Made by a program: the position numbers and the translations under genes. This document shows, one piece after another, positions 34,618-42,351 of a stretch of 64,000 nucleotides of DNA. The notes beneath the pieces are model-generated. The model was given only the letters and a program-made list of their open reading frames with translations, had not been told where the DNA came from and ran no database searches. Source of the stretch: Arabiibacter massiliensis (GTDB lineage: Bacteria; Actinomycetota; Coriobacteriia; Coriobacteriales; Eggerthellaceae); the NCBI RefSeq assembly GCF_900169505.1, contig NZ_LT827021.1, positions 2,294,001-2,358,000 of the forward strand. The letters are read 5' to 3'. Within the stretch, counting starts at the first letter, position 1. Each line of letters starts with the position of its first letter.

Positions 34618-36117
34618 CTACGTATTCGAAAGCCGATAACGTCTCTTCTTGCTGGTGGCCGGCTCCGAAGATTCAAGCACGCCCTCTTCGATCAGGCGAT
34701 TGATATGCTTCAGCACGGTGACCCGGGAAAGGCGCAGCGCAGCTTCAGCCTCTTTGGCGCTGATTGATCCATTTTCCCTGGCCATGTTCAGGATAGCCTG
34801 CTCGGCGTCCTTTTGAGGGGAGTCATGCCGTTCGATCGAAGCCGCCGGGCGCTTTTTGAAAACAAGAGAGAACGAGCCGGGCCGGTCGAACACCTGCGGA
34901 GGCTCCATGCCGGCGGCCGCCAGCTGCGAGCGTATCTCGATGAACCCCGTCCCCTTGTTCTCGACGACGTACTGGGCGTTGCCAAGCGGGTGCGGGTACG
35001 GCGTGCTTCCAAGGATCTTCGAAAGGAACTCGTTCCTCGTCGAGGAGACGCCGAGCGTTCCGAGCGTATCCACCGTCACGGTGCCGTACAATCCCCCCGG
35101 GCTGAGAACCTCCAACCTGTCGGCGAACATGTTCACCTGCACCTGCGTTCCCCATGACTCGGGGGAGTAGTCGCGGTGCATGAGCGCGTTGGCCACCGCC
35201 TCGCGCACCGCCTCGAGAGGATAGTCGGGCACGTCTTCGCGAAACGCTCCCTCCACGAACGACGCCGTCCGCATGTTCCTTGCCACGGCGGCAACCGCGT
35301 CGGCGATCATGAAGGGAATGGGCCCGACGAAATCAGCCGAGTCGAGGAAGCGCTGCCCCGTGAAAGTCGAAGCCTTCGTCGTTCCGGGATATGACGCGAA
35401 CGACACGTTCAGCCGGGGGAAATACTTCTGCGGGTACTCTCCCAGCGCGAGAAGCCCCGCGAGGGTGGGGCGAGGTGTGCCGCCGTCGTCCTCAGCGATC
35501 ACGCGAAGGCTCACGAGTATGGCGAGGTCGTCGTACTTTTCGAACACGCGCGGGTGGAGAAAGCGCTCCTTTTTCAGCAGGGGCTCCACGAGCGATCGAT
35601 CCAGATCGTCCACGACCGCCTCCTGCACGATTCGCACGTCATGGCGCGGCTGGGCGCGCTCCTCGAGGAGACGGTTTATCTCGTAATGGCTCATCTTCCG
35701 GTCGCCGTCGCCCGTGCGGATGAAGGATCCTTCGTACAGGCCTTTGGAGGCGACGTAGCACGGTTTGTCTCGCGGCGGCAATTCGGGGATCTTGGCGACG
35801 AGCACCGGCTTCTCCTCGAACTCTTCGAAGGCGATCTCCGGGCGAACGGGCGGTATGAGCTTGTTCGAGCACGCATCGGCCAAAGCGTCTTGCATGCGGC
35901 TCGGATCAAACGTGGGGACAGGCGCGAACCCCTCCCGTTCTGAGAGCCCAAGAAGGAGTATTCCGCCTGAGCCGTTCGAGAACGCGGAGAGGGTGGGGAT
36001 GCAGTCCTTCGGGAACTCCTTCTCGGCGCTTTTGACCTCGCAGGTTTGCAAGTCGGTTCCGGCGGAGCGCATGAGGGCCACGTGGCGAGCGAGATCGAAG
36101 CGAGTCGTCAAGTCCAA
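34618..36117 (-). CDS. AlbA_2/RecG-like ATP-binding transcriptional regulator (paralogue 1)
   Basis: A 499-residue protein with an N-terminal AlbA_2 (Schlafen-like) domain (EVKSAEKEFPKDCIPTLSAF then SNGSGGILLLGLSE). A GHKL-type ATPase segment follows (LEAVREAVANALMHRDYSPE and FADRLEVLSPGGLYG). The C-terminus is a winged helix (AKEAEAALRLSRVTVLKHIN). Such proteins are usually annotated as RecG-like or putative transcriptional regulators. The TTG start at 36117 has AAAGGATG upstream. It heads the transcript with DUF1177, diverges from DUF917, and is preceded by a phased direct-repeat array at 36188-36250 that probably includes its own operator. Confidence 0.88.
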   Translation of the reverse strand: MDLTTRFDLARHVALMRSAGTDLQTCEVKSAEKEFPKDCIPTLSAFSNGSGGILLLGLSEREGFAPVPTFDPSRMQDALADACSNKLIPPVRPEIAFEEFEEKPVLVAKIPELPPRDKPCYVASKGLYEGSFIRTGDGDRKMSHYEINRLLEERAQPRHDVRIVQEAVVDDLDRSLVEPLLKKERFLHPRVFEKYDDLAILVSLRVIAEDDGGTPRPTLAGLLALGEYPQKYFPRLNVSFASYPGTTKASTFTGQRFLDSADFVGPIPFMIADAVAAVARNMRTASFVEGAFREDVPDYPLEAVREAVANALMHRDYSPESWGTQVQVNMFADRLEVLSPGGLYGTVTVDTLGTLGVSSTRNEFLSKILGSTPYPHPLGNAQYVVENKGTGFIEIRSQLAAAGMEPPQVFDRPGSFSLVFKKRPAASIERHDSPQKDAEQAILNMARENGSISAKEAEAALRLSRVTVLKHINRLIEEGVLESSEPATSKKRRYRLSNT

Positions 36118-36187
36118 TCCGCATCCTTTCGGCGTGGTTTCGCATGAAGGGCCGGGCTGTGCATGGCAGCATCATAACGCGAGATGC

Positions 36188-36250
36188 TGTAATGATGAAG
36201 AGAAAAGTGAAATGATGTAAAGAAAGTTAAATGATAGATGTAATGATGAA
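36188..36250. repeat. Phased direct-repeat array (AATGAT iterons) at divergent promoters
   Basis: AATGAT starts at 36191, 36211, 36230 and 36242, with steps of 20, 19 and 12 bp. The longer word TGTAATGATGAA occurs at both ends (36188-36199 and 36239-36250). The array is A-rich in an otherwise GC-rich region. It overlaps the -35 region of the minus-strand regulator promoter (TATGAT -10 at 36171-36176) and lies upstream of the DUF917 -10 (CATAAT at 36281). Confidence 0.8.
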
Positions 36251-36325
36251 TGCCCCGTGTTCGATCTGGGCGCGATACGTCATAATAGCGGCAAGCGGCA
36301 ACCACAGCGGAAAGGTCTACTCATC

Positions 36326-37429
36326 ATGAGAAGGATGATCGGCATCAAAGAGATCGAGGACATGGCGCTCGGCGCGACGGTCCTCGGCGCGGGTGGGGGC
36401 GGCGACCCCTACGTCGGCAAGCTCATGGCCATCGAGGCCATCAGGAAGTACGGCGAGGTGGAGCTCATCTCGCCCGACGAGGTTCCCGACGACGCGATGG
36501 TGTGCGTGTCGCAGATGATGGGCGCCCCCACCATCATGGTGGAGAAGATCTGCAGCGGCCTTGAGCCCATGGCCACCTACGACGAGCTGGTGCGCGAGCT
36601 GGGCCAGGAGCCCTACGCCATCTACGCCGTGGAGGCGGGCGGCGTGAACTCCACCATCCCGTTCATCCTGGCGGCCACGCGTCGCATCCCCGTGGTGGAC
36701 TGCGACCTCATGGGCCGCGCGTTCCCCGAGCTGCAGATGACCACGCTCGGCATCAACGGCGTGAAGGGCCAGCCGGCCGTGCTCGCCGACGAGAAGGGCA
36801 ACACGGTGACGGTGCGCGGCATCGACGACAAGTGGCTCGAGCGCATCGCGCGCCAGGCCACGTCGGTGATGGGCGGCTACACCATCCTCGCGTCGTATCC
36901 TTGCACCGGGCGTCAGCTCAAGGATTTCTGCATCCCCGACACGCCGACGCTGTGCGAGGAGATCGGCCGCACGTTGCGCGAGGCGCGCGAGCAGCACGCC
37001 GACCCCATCGACGCGGTGCTGGGCGTGACGCGCGGCTTCCGCCTGTTCCGCGGCAAGGTGATGGACGTCGAGCGCAAGACCGACGGCATGTTCGTGCGCG
37101 GCCGCGCCGTGGTAAGCGGCCTTGACCAGGACAAGGGCAGCGAACTGGTCATCGAGTTCCAGAACGAGAACCTCATCGCGCTGCGCGATGGCGAGCCGGT
37201 GACCACCGCGCCCGACCTCATCATGTCGCTGGACATGGAATCCGGCGCGCCCGTGACCACCGAGGGCCTGAAATACGGCGCGCGCGTCGTGGTGGTGGGC
37301 ATGCCCTGCGCGCCGCAGTGGCGCACGCCGCAGGGCCTGGCCGTGGTGGGCCCGCGCGCGTTCGGCTACGACGTGGACTACATCCCGGTGGAGGAGCGCA
37401 TGGCGGCAGCGGAGGTGAACGCGCGATGA
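36326..37429 (+). CDS. DUF917 family protein (acetone carboxylase/hydantoinase-linked)
   Basis: A 367-residue DUF917 protein. It has the family N-terminus MALGATVLGAGGGGDPYVGK, VSQMMGAPTIMVEKI, YAVEAGGVNSTIPFILAATR and VVDCDLMGRAFPELQMTTL. The C-terminal domain includes FQNENLIALRDGEPVTTAPD. DUF917 proteins often pair with HyuA-like subunits and are thought to be the small partner of hydantoinase/oxoprolinase-type ATPases. The stop overlaps the start of the HyuA-like gene by ATGA, which supports a complex. The ATG at 36326 has GGAAAGG upstream. Confidence 0.9.
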   Translation: MRRMIGIKEIEDMALGATVLGAGGGGDPYVGKLMAIEAIRKYGEVELISPDEVPDDAMVCVSQMMGAPTIMVEKICSGLEPMATYDELVRELGQEPYAIYAVEAGGVNSTIPFILAATRRIPVVDCDLMGRAFPELQMTTLGINGVKGQPAVLADEKGNTVTVRGIDDKWLERIARQATSVMGGYTILASYPCTGRQLKDFCIPDTPTLCEEIGRTLREAREQHADPIDAVLGVTRGFRLFRGKVMDVERKTDGMFVRGRAVVSGLDQDKGSELVIEFQNENLIALRDGEPVTTAPDLIMSLDMESGAPVTTEGLKYGARVVVVGMPCAPQWRTPQGLAVVGPRAFGYDVDYIPVEERMAAAEVNAR

Positions 37430-39099
37430 GCAAGAAGGACAAGAAGCTCTCGAAAAAGCAGCTGAAGAAGGCTGAGCAGAAAGCTGCGAAGAAGCAGGAA
37501 AAAAAGCGCGCTGCCGCGAAGGCGTCCACTCGCATCTGGCGTCTTGGCATCGACGTGGGCGGCACGAACACCGACGCCGTGATCATCGACGGCGACCTCA
37601 AGCTGGTGGCCGCCACGAAGAGCCCCACCACCGAGGACGTGATGGGCGGCATCAAGGCCGCCATGCACGAGGTGATCACGCAGGTGGGAGCCGACGAGGC
37701 CGCCAAGAACATCGGGTTCGCCATGCTGGGCACCACACACTGCACGAACGCCATCGTGGAGCGCAAGCGCCTCAACAAGGTGGCGGCCGTGCGCGTGGGC
37801 GCGCCGGCCACGACCGCCGTCAGCTGCATGGCCGACTGGCCCGACGAGCTGAAAGACGCCATGCGCGTGCAGGATTTCCTGGTGCACGGCGGCAACGAGT
37901 TCGACGGCCGCGAGATCAGCCCGCTTTCCGAGGACGAGATCCGCGAGGTCGCACGCATCGTACGCGAGGAGGGCTTCGAGTCCGTGGCGGTGACCAGCGT
38001 GTTCTCGCCGGTGTCCGATGCGCACGAGAAGCGCGCCGCCGCCATCCTGCGCGAGGAGCTGGGCGAGGGCTTCCCCGTCACGCTGTCGTCGGAGATCGGC
38101 TCGCTCGGGTTCCTCGAGCGTGAGAACGCCTCCATCCTGAACGCGGCGCTCTACGACGTGGCGCGCACGACGGCCGACAGCTTCGAGGCGGCGCTCGCGG
38201 CCGAGGGGCTGACCGACGTGGCCGTCTACCTGGGGCAGAACGACGGCACGCTCATGTCCGTGGACTACGCGAAGCGCTATCCCATCTTCACCATCGCGTG
38301 CGGGCCCACCAACTCCATCCGCGGCGCGTCGTTTCTCACGAAGGAGAAGGACGCCGTGGTCGTGGATATCGGCGGCACCACCACCGACGTGGGCGTGCTG
38401 GCGCACGGCTTCCCGCGCGAGAGCATGGTGGCCGTGGAGATCGGCGACGTGCGCACGAACTTCCGCATGCCCGACCTGGTGAGCGTGGGCCTCGGCGGCG
38501 GCTCCATCGTGCGGCAGCTCGACGACGGCCGCGTGACCGTGGGGCCCGACAGCGTGGGCTACCTGGTCACAAGCAAGGCGCTCTGCTTCGGCGGCGACAC
38601 GCTCACGGCCACCGACATCGTGGTGGCGAAGGGACTGGCCGAGGGCGTGGGCGATCCCGCGCTGGTGGCTGGCCTCGATCCCGCGCTTGTGGACGCGGCC
38701 TACGCCGAGATCACGCGCATCATCGAGGACGCGGTGGACGCGATGAAGACCTCGGCCGGCGACGTGACCGTCATCCTCGTGGGCGGCGGATCCATCCTGG
38801 CTCCCGAGACGTTGGAAGGTGCCGGCGAGGTGCTGCGTCCGGAGAACTTCGGCGTGGCGAACGCCGTGGGCTCGGCCATCGCGCAGGTGTCGGGCCAGAT
38901 AGCGAAGGTGTTCTCGCTGACCGAGACGCCGCGCGACCAGGCGCTCTCCGAGTCGAAGCAGCGCGCCTGCGACGAGGCCATCGAGGCCGGCGCCGACCCC
39001 GCCACCGTGGAGGTGGTGGACGTCGAGGACATCCCCATGGCCTACCTGGGCGACGCGCTCTGCATCCGCGTGAAGGCCGTCGGCGATCTCAAATTGTAA
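37426..39099 (+). CDS. Hydantoinase/oxoprolinase family protein (HyuA-like)
   Basis: A 557-residue ASKHA-fold ATPase for ATP-dependent opening of cyclic amides such as hydantoins or 5-oxoproline. The phosphate loops LGIDVGGTNTDAVIIDGDLK and VVVDIGGTTTDVGVLAHGFP are clear. TTHCTNAIVERKRLNKVAAV, FSPVSDAHEKRAA, GFLERENASILNAALYDVAR and GLGGGSIVRQ follow. An unusual Lys-rich N-terminus of about 33 residues (MSKKDKKLSKKQLKKAEQKA) precedes the fold. Its start overlaps the DUF917 stop. The substrate cannot be fixed from sequence; the adjacent amidase and NCS1 permease favour a hydantoin-type compound. Confidence 0.9.
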   Translation: MSKKDKKLSKKQLKKAEQKAAKKQEKKRAAAKASTRIWRLGIDVGGTNTDAVIIDGDLKLVAATKSPTTEDVMGGIKAAMHEVITQVGADEAAKNIGFAMLGTTHCTNAIVERKRLNKVAAVRVGAPATTAVSCMADWPDELKDAMRVQDFLVHGGNEFDGREISPLSEDEIREVARIVREEGFESVAVTSVFSPVSDAHEKRAAAILREELGEGFPVTLSSEIGSLGFLERENASILNAALYDVARTTADSFEAALAAEGLTDVAVYLGQNDGTLMSVDYAKRYPIFTIACGPTNSIRGASFLTKEKDAVVVDIGGTTTDVGVLAHGFPRESMVAVEIGDVRTNFRMPDLVSVGLGGGSIVRQLDDGRVTVGPDSVGYLVTSKALCFGGDTLTATDIVVAKGLAEGVGDPALVAGLDPALVDAAYAEITRIIEDAVDAMKTSAGDVTVILVGGGSILAPETLEGAGEVLRPENFGVANAVGSAIAQVSGQIAKVFSLTETPRDQALSESKQRACDEAIEAGADPATVEVVDVEDIPMAYLGDALCIRVKAVGDLKL

Positions 39100-39111
39100 G
39101 GGAGGCAACTC

Positions 39112-39939
39112 ATGACCGAAGAAAAGCGAACCGCCCACCTGGCGCTCATCCAGTTCGAGAGCACGATGTGCGACCCGGCGGCGAACGCCGAGAAGGCGTG
39201 CCGCATGATCGTCGAGGCGGGTGCGCAGGGGGCCGACCTCGTGGTGCTGCCCGAGCTGTTCTCGACGGGCTACCAGCTGAACGTCGTGGGCCCGCGCGTG
39301 CCCGAGCTGGCCGAGCCCATCGACGGCCCCACGGTGACCGCGCTGCAAGCTGCCGCTCGCGAGGCCGGCTGCTACGTGGTGGCGGGCCTCGCGCTCACCT
39401 ACGAGCTTGCGGGCGTGGCGTTCAACAGCGCCGTGGTCATCGACCGCGAGGGCCGGCTGATCGGCACCTACGACAAGCAGCACCTCTGGGCGCTCGAGCG
39501 CTTCTACTTCCGCTCCGGCAACGACACTCTCGTGTTCGACACCGACTTCGGGCGCGTCGGCGTGCTCATCTGCTACGACCTGGGCTTCCCGGAGGTGTCG
39601 CGCATGCTCGCGCTGCAGGGCGCCGACATCCTCGTGTGCCCGTCGGCCTGGTGCGCCGAGGACATGGACATCTGGGACGTGAACGCGCCTGCCCGCGCGC
39701 TCGAGAACACCGTGTTCCTGGCGGCCGTCAACCGCTACGGCGTGGAGGACGACCTGGTCATGCCCGGTCACACGAAGGTGTGCAACCCGCGCGGCCACGT
39801 GATAGCCGAGCTTGAGGAGGAGGCCGAAGGCGTGCTGCACGTGGAGCTCGACCTCGACGACGTGACGGCCCTCCGCCAGCGCAGCCCCTACCTGCGCGAC
39901 CGCCGCCCCGACCTCTACGACCTGGTGCTTCTCCCATAA
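39112..39939 (+). CDS. Carbon-nitrogen hydrolase (nitrilase superfamily)
   Basis: A 275-residue amidase-type enzyme. The catalytic triad is visible as Glu in LPELFSTGYQ, Lys in YDKQHLWALE and Cys in LICYDLGFPE. GADILVCPSAWCAED and ENTVFLAAVNRYG complete the fold. Enzymes of this kind hydrolyse N-carbamoyl amino acids, omega-amides or other C-N bonds in the cytoplasm. It lies 12 bp after the HyuA-like gene with GGGAGGC upstream and is probably the last gene of that operon. N-carbamoyl hydrolysis after hydantoin opening is a plausible role by context. The stop codon sits inside a perfect palindromic terminator. Confidence 0.92.
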   Translation: MTEEKRTAHLALIQFESTMCDPAANAEKACRMIVEAGAQGADLVVLPELFSTGYQLNVVGPRVPELAEPIDGPTVTALQAAAREAGCYVVAGLALTYELAGVAFNSAVVIDREGRLIGTYDKQHLWALERFYFRSGNDTLVFDTDFGRVGVLICYDLGFPEVSRMLALQGADILVCPSAWCAEDMDIWDVNAPARALENTVFLAAVNRYGVEDDLVMPGHTKVCNPRGHVIAELEEEAEGVLHVELDLDDVTALRQRSPYLRDRRPDLYDLVLLP

Positions 39940-39974
39940 TGGCATAAAAGGGGACAGTCCCCTTTTATGCCATT
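39938..39974. terminator. Palindromic bidirectional terminator (repeat family copy 3)
   Basis: Perfect 18-base arms (39938-39955 and 39957-39974) around one A. The inner 33 bases match copy 1 at 22252 except the centre base. It contains the stop codons of both convergent neighbours. Confidence 0.92.
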
Positions 39975-40588
39975 CGAGCTATTGCTTCGAGCTTCTCCAC
40001 GTCCAGGACGTGGATGCAGTTGCGCCGCTTCTCGATGACGCCTTGGGCATGCAGGCGCGAAAGCGCGGTCGACACGGAATTGCGGCTGATGCCCAGCATG
40101 TCGGCCAGCGCGACGTTGCTGTACGGCAAAAGCGCGGGATCGCCGTCGCCTTGCCGCTCCTGCACGAGCTCGGCCAAAAGCATCGGCACGCGCTGGCTCG
40201 TCGCGTAGAACGACGAGTTCAGCACCTCCTTCGTCTGCATCGAGAGCAGCCCGAACAGGTAGCGTACCGTGCGGTCGGCGAACTCGGGGCAGCCGTGCAG
40301 CAGCTTGAAGAACGACTCCTTGGGGATGGCCAGGACGCAGCAGTCCTCGCAGCAGCGCGCCGACGTCATGGGCAGGCAGTTGTCGCGCAGGATGTGGAAC
40401 CCGAAGAACGAGCCGGCCTTGTAGCGGTCGATCACCTTCATGCGTCCCGCCGCGTCGACGCGGAAGCACTCCACCGAGCCTTCCCCTTGCTTCCCCCTCG
40501 CATTGGCGATGCCGACAGTATAGGAAGCCGACGGCGATACTTCTGCCCAGCCCGTGCACAAAGCCGCGCCCAAACTTGTGCGCAACAA
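39965..40588 (-). CDS. Crp/Fnr-family regulator, apparently 5'-truncated
   Basis: A 207-residue frame from a TTG at 40588. It contains most of a cyclic-nucleotide-binding-like beta-roll (GSFFGFHILRDNCLPMTSAR then CCEDCCVLAIPKESFFKLL), the dimerisation helix and a C-terminal Crp-type winged helix (YSNVALADMLGISRNSVSTA then LSRLHAQGVIEKRR). The first strands of the beta-roll seem missing or unrelated (LGAALCTGWAEVSPSASY). No ribosome binding site or promoter lies upstream; a perfect 46-bp palindrome with parS starts at 40586. It may be a truncated relic, or its real start may be downstream. Four Cys residues cluster in the core. Confidence 0.75.
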   Translation of the reverse strand: MLRTSLGAALCTGWAEVSPSASYTVGIANARGKQGEGSVECFRVDAAGRMKVIDRYKAGSFFGFHILRDNCLPMTSARCCEDCCVLAIPKESFFKLLHGCPEFADRTVRYLFGLLSMQTKEVLNSSFYATSQRVPMLLAELVQERQGDGDPALLPYSNVALADMLGISRNSVSTALSRLHAQGVIEKRRNCIHVLDVEKLEAIARMA

Positions 40589-40631
40589 GAAAGCTCCCGC
40601 TGTTTCACGTGAAACAGCGGGAGCTTTCTTG
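40586..40631. terminator. Perfect 46-bp palindrome with parS as its centre
   Basis: Arms 40586-40600 and 40617-40631 (CAAGAAAGCTCCCGC and its complement) extend the parS palindrome on both sides without a mismatch. As RNA it would form an uninterrupted hairpin with A-rich and T-rich ends, similar to a bidirectional terminator. Confidence 0.8.
40601..40616. promoter_or_regulatory. parS: parS site 13 (centre of 46-bp palindrome)
   Basis: Perfect 16-bp parS forming the apex of the 40586-40631 palindrome. Confidence 0.95.
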
Positions 40632-40652
40632 CAAGTCGATGGTGCGAAACTT

Positions 40653-40806
40653 TGTACATCGGCTTTTCAACATTGTACTTTTGAAGCAAACTTTGTACTT
40701 CAACTTGAAAGAATCACACTTTTTCATCGAGTTTTGTACTTTCGCTTTCGAGTATTGTACTTTTAGCTTCAGTATTGTACTTTTACTGTACGAGTATCGT
40801 ACTTTT
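40653..40806. repeat. Phased direct-repeat array (TTGTACTTT iterons)
   Basis: TGTAC words begin at 40653, 40674, 40694, 40735, 40756 and 40776, with a TCGTAC variant aligned at 40798. The steps are 20-22 bp, with one double step of 41 where a degraded TCACACTTT copy fills the gap near 40713. An additional TGTAC is at 40787. Most copies read TTGTACTTT. The array ends 18 bp before the start codon of the AlbA_2/RecG-like paralogue 2. Spacing equals two helical turns, so a bound protein would line up on one DNA face. No spacers or cas genes are present, so it is not CRISPR. Confidence 0.88.
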
Positions 40807-40824
40807 ACTTGAGGGGGAGTTTGC

Positions 40825-42273
40825 ATGCTTGAAACGGATCTCCAACATCTGGTAGCGAACATTCAAGAAATGCAAGCGGAGATGCAAACTGTTGAAGTCA
40901 AAAAGGCGCATGACGGCTGTCCGAAGCGCCTGTTCGACACCTTGTCTTCATTCTCGAACCAAGACGAGGGAGGCGTCATCGTCTTCGGGCTCGATGAGAC
41001 GAACGCATATAAGTGCGTCGGAGTGTACGACGTGCAGGATTTGCAGAAAAGCGTGACCGAGCAATGCAACCAGATGGATCCCGTCGTGCGACCGTTGTTC
41101 AGCGTGTGCAAGGTTGGCGATTCGTACGTCGTCTCTGCCGAGATTCCGGCGCTCGATCTGTCCGACCGACCCTGCTATTACAAGGGCAAGGGCAAAACGA
41201 AGGGATCGTACAAGCGCGTTGGCGAAGCGGATGAGCTTATGACGGAATATGAGATATACAGCTACGAATCCTTCCGGAAGAAATACCAGGATGATATTCG
41301 TGTCGTCCCGAACGCCGACCTCGCTTCCCTCGACGAAGGTCTGCTTGAAGAATATCTGGTGAAGCTCAAGCGCAACAAGCCGAATCTTGGCAAGTTGGAT
41401 CGGGATCGCATCCTCGATTTGATGGGCGTGACGCGCGACGGGGGCGTTTCGCTGTATGCCGAGTGGATGTTCGGGCTGTATCCGCAGGCGTTCATTCCCC
41501 AGCTCTGCATCGTCGCCGTTTCGATCCCCGGAGAAGAGATGGGCGAGACAGGGCCCGAAGGAGAGCGCTTCATCGACAACCGGCGCATCGAGGGGACGAT
41601 CCCCGACATGTTGAAGGAATCGCTTGTCTTCGTGAGGGGCAACATGAAGACGAAGACGGTCATCGATCCCGCCACTGGCGAGCGTCAGGATATCCCGGAA
41701 TATCCTGTGGAAGCGATCAGGGAAATCGTGCTCAACGCTCTTGTCCATCGCGATTACAGCGTGCACACCGAAGGCATGCCTATCCAAATCAGGATGTTCG
41801 CCGACCGCATCGAAGTGAGCAATCCCGGAGGATTGTATGGACGGTTGCGCGTCGATCAGCTGGGCAAGGTGCAGCCCGACACGCGCAATCCCGCTCTCGC
41901 AACCGCGATGGAAACGCTCGGTTTAACGGAGAATCGCTATTCGGGCATTCCGACCGTTCTCAGACTCATGCGTCAAGCCGGCCTTCCGCAGCCGGAGTTC
42001 GTCGACACGCACGATTCGTTCACGGTCGTGTTGCGCAAAGCGCCTGCCGCGCAGGCGAAAGCCGACGACACCGAGAAAGAGCCCGATCTCGCGGCGTTTT
42101 GCTCCGTGCCGCGCTCCCGTGCGGAAATAGCCGAGTTCCTCGGGCTTGCGTCCACCCCCTATGCAACTCGCGTGTACATCATGCCTGCGGTTCAGGAGGG
42201 GCGGTTGCGTATGACGATTCCCGACAAGCCGAGAAGCTCGAGGCAACGTTACGTGGCAGCAAGGCTTCCATAA
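40825..42273 (+). CDS. AlbA_2/RecG-like ATP-binding transcriptional regulator (paralogue 2)
   Basis: A 482-residue paralogue of the 34618 gene. The AlbA_2 domain is EVKKAHDGCPKRLFDTLSSF then SNQDEGGVIVFGLDE. The GHKL-like ATPase part is VEAIREIVLNALVHRDYSVH with FADRIEVSNPGGLYG. The C-terminal region (RSRAEIAEFLGLASTPYATR) is a helix-turn-helix candidate. The ATG at 40825 has GAGGGGGAG six bases upstream. The seven-copy phased repeat array directly upstream is probably where it or a partner binds. It stands between the amide-catabolic operon and the NCS1 permease, so it may regulate either. Confidence 0.88.
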   Translation: MLETDLQHLVANIQEMQAEMQTVEVKKAHDGCPKRLFDTLSSFSNQDEGGVIVFGLDETNAYKCVGVYDVQDLQKSVTEQCNQMDPVVRPLFSVCKVGDSYVVSAEIPALDLSDRPCYYKGKGKTKGSYKRVGEADELMTEYEIYSYESFRKKYQDDIRVVPNADLASLDEGLLEEYLVKLKRNKPNLGKLDRDRILDLMGVTRDGGVSLYAEWMFGLYPQAFIPQLCIVAVSIPGEEMGETGPEGERFIDNRRIEGTIPDMLKESLVFVRGNMKTKTVIDPATGERQDIPEYPVEAIREIVLNALVHRDYSVHTEGMPIQIRMFADRIEVSNPGGLYGRLRVDQLGKVQPDTRNPALATAMETLGLTENRYSGIPTVLRLMRQAGLPQPEFVDTHDSFTVVLRKAPAAQAKADDTEKEPDLAAFCSVPRSRAEIAEFLGLASTPYATRVYIMPAVQEGRLRMTIPDKPRSSRQRYVAARLP

Positions 42274-42289
42274 GGCACGCCAACGAAAA

Positions 42290-42323
42290 AGCCCCCGGTG
42301 TTTCACGTGAAACAGCGGGGGCT
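42290..42323. terminator. parS-centred terminator hairpin
   Basis: Eight-base arms AGCCCCCG/CGGGGGCT (42290-42297 and 42316-42323) flank parS with one G-G mismatch. It lies between the convergent regulator and permease genes, with an A-run on the left. Confidence 0.75.
42299..42314. promoter_or_regulatory. parS: parS site 14 (in terminator hairpin)
   Basis: Perfect 16-bp parS forming the loop-proximal part of the 42290-42323 hairpin. Confidence 0.95.
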
Positions 42324-42351
42324 CGGATGGCGAACGGGTCGGGCAGATGCG

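Noticed and set aside
40653..40806. CRISPR array
   Set aside because: The repeat word is only about 9 bp, spacing is a constant 20-22 bp rather than repeat plus unique 30-bp spacers, and no cas genes occur in the window.
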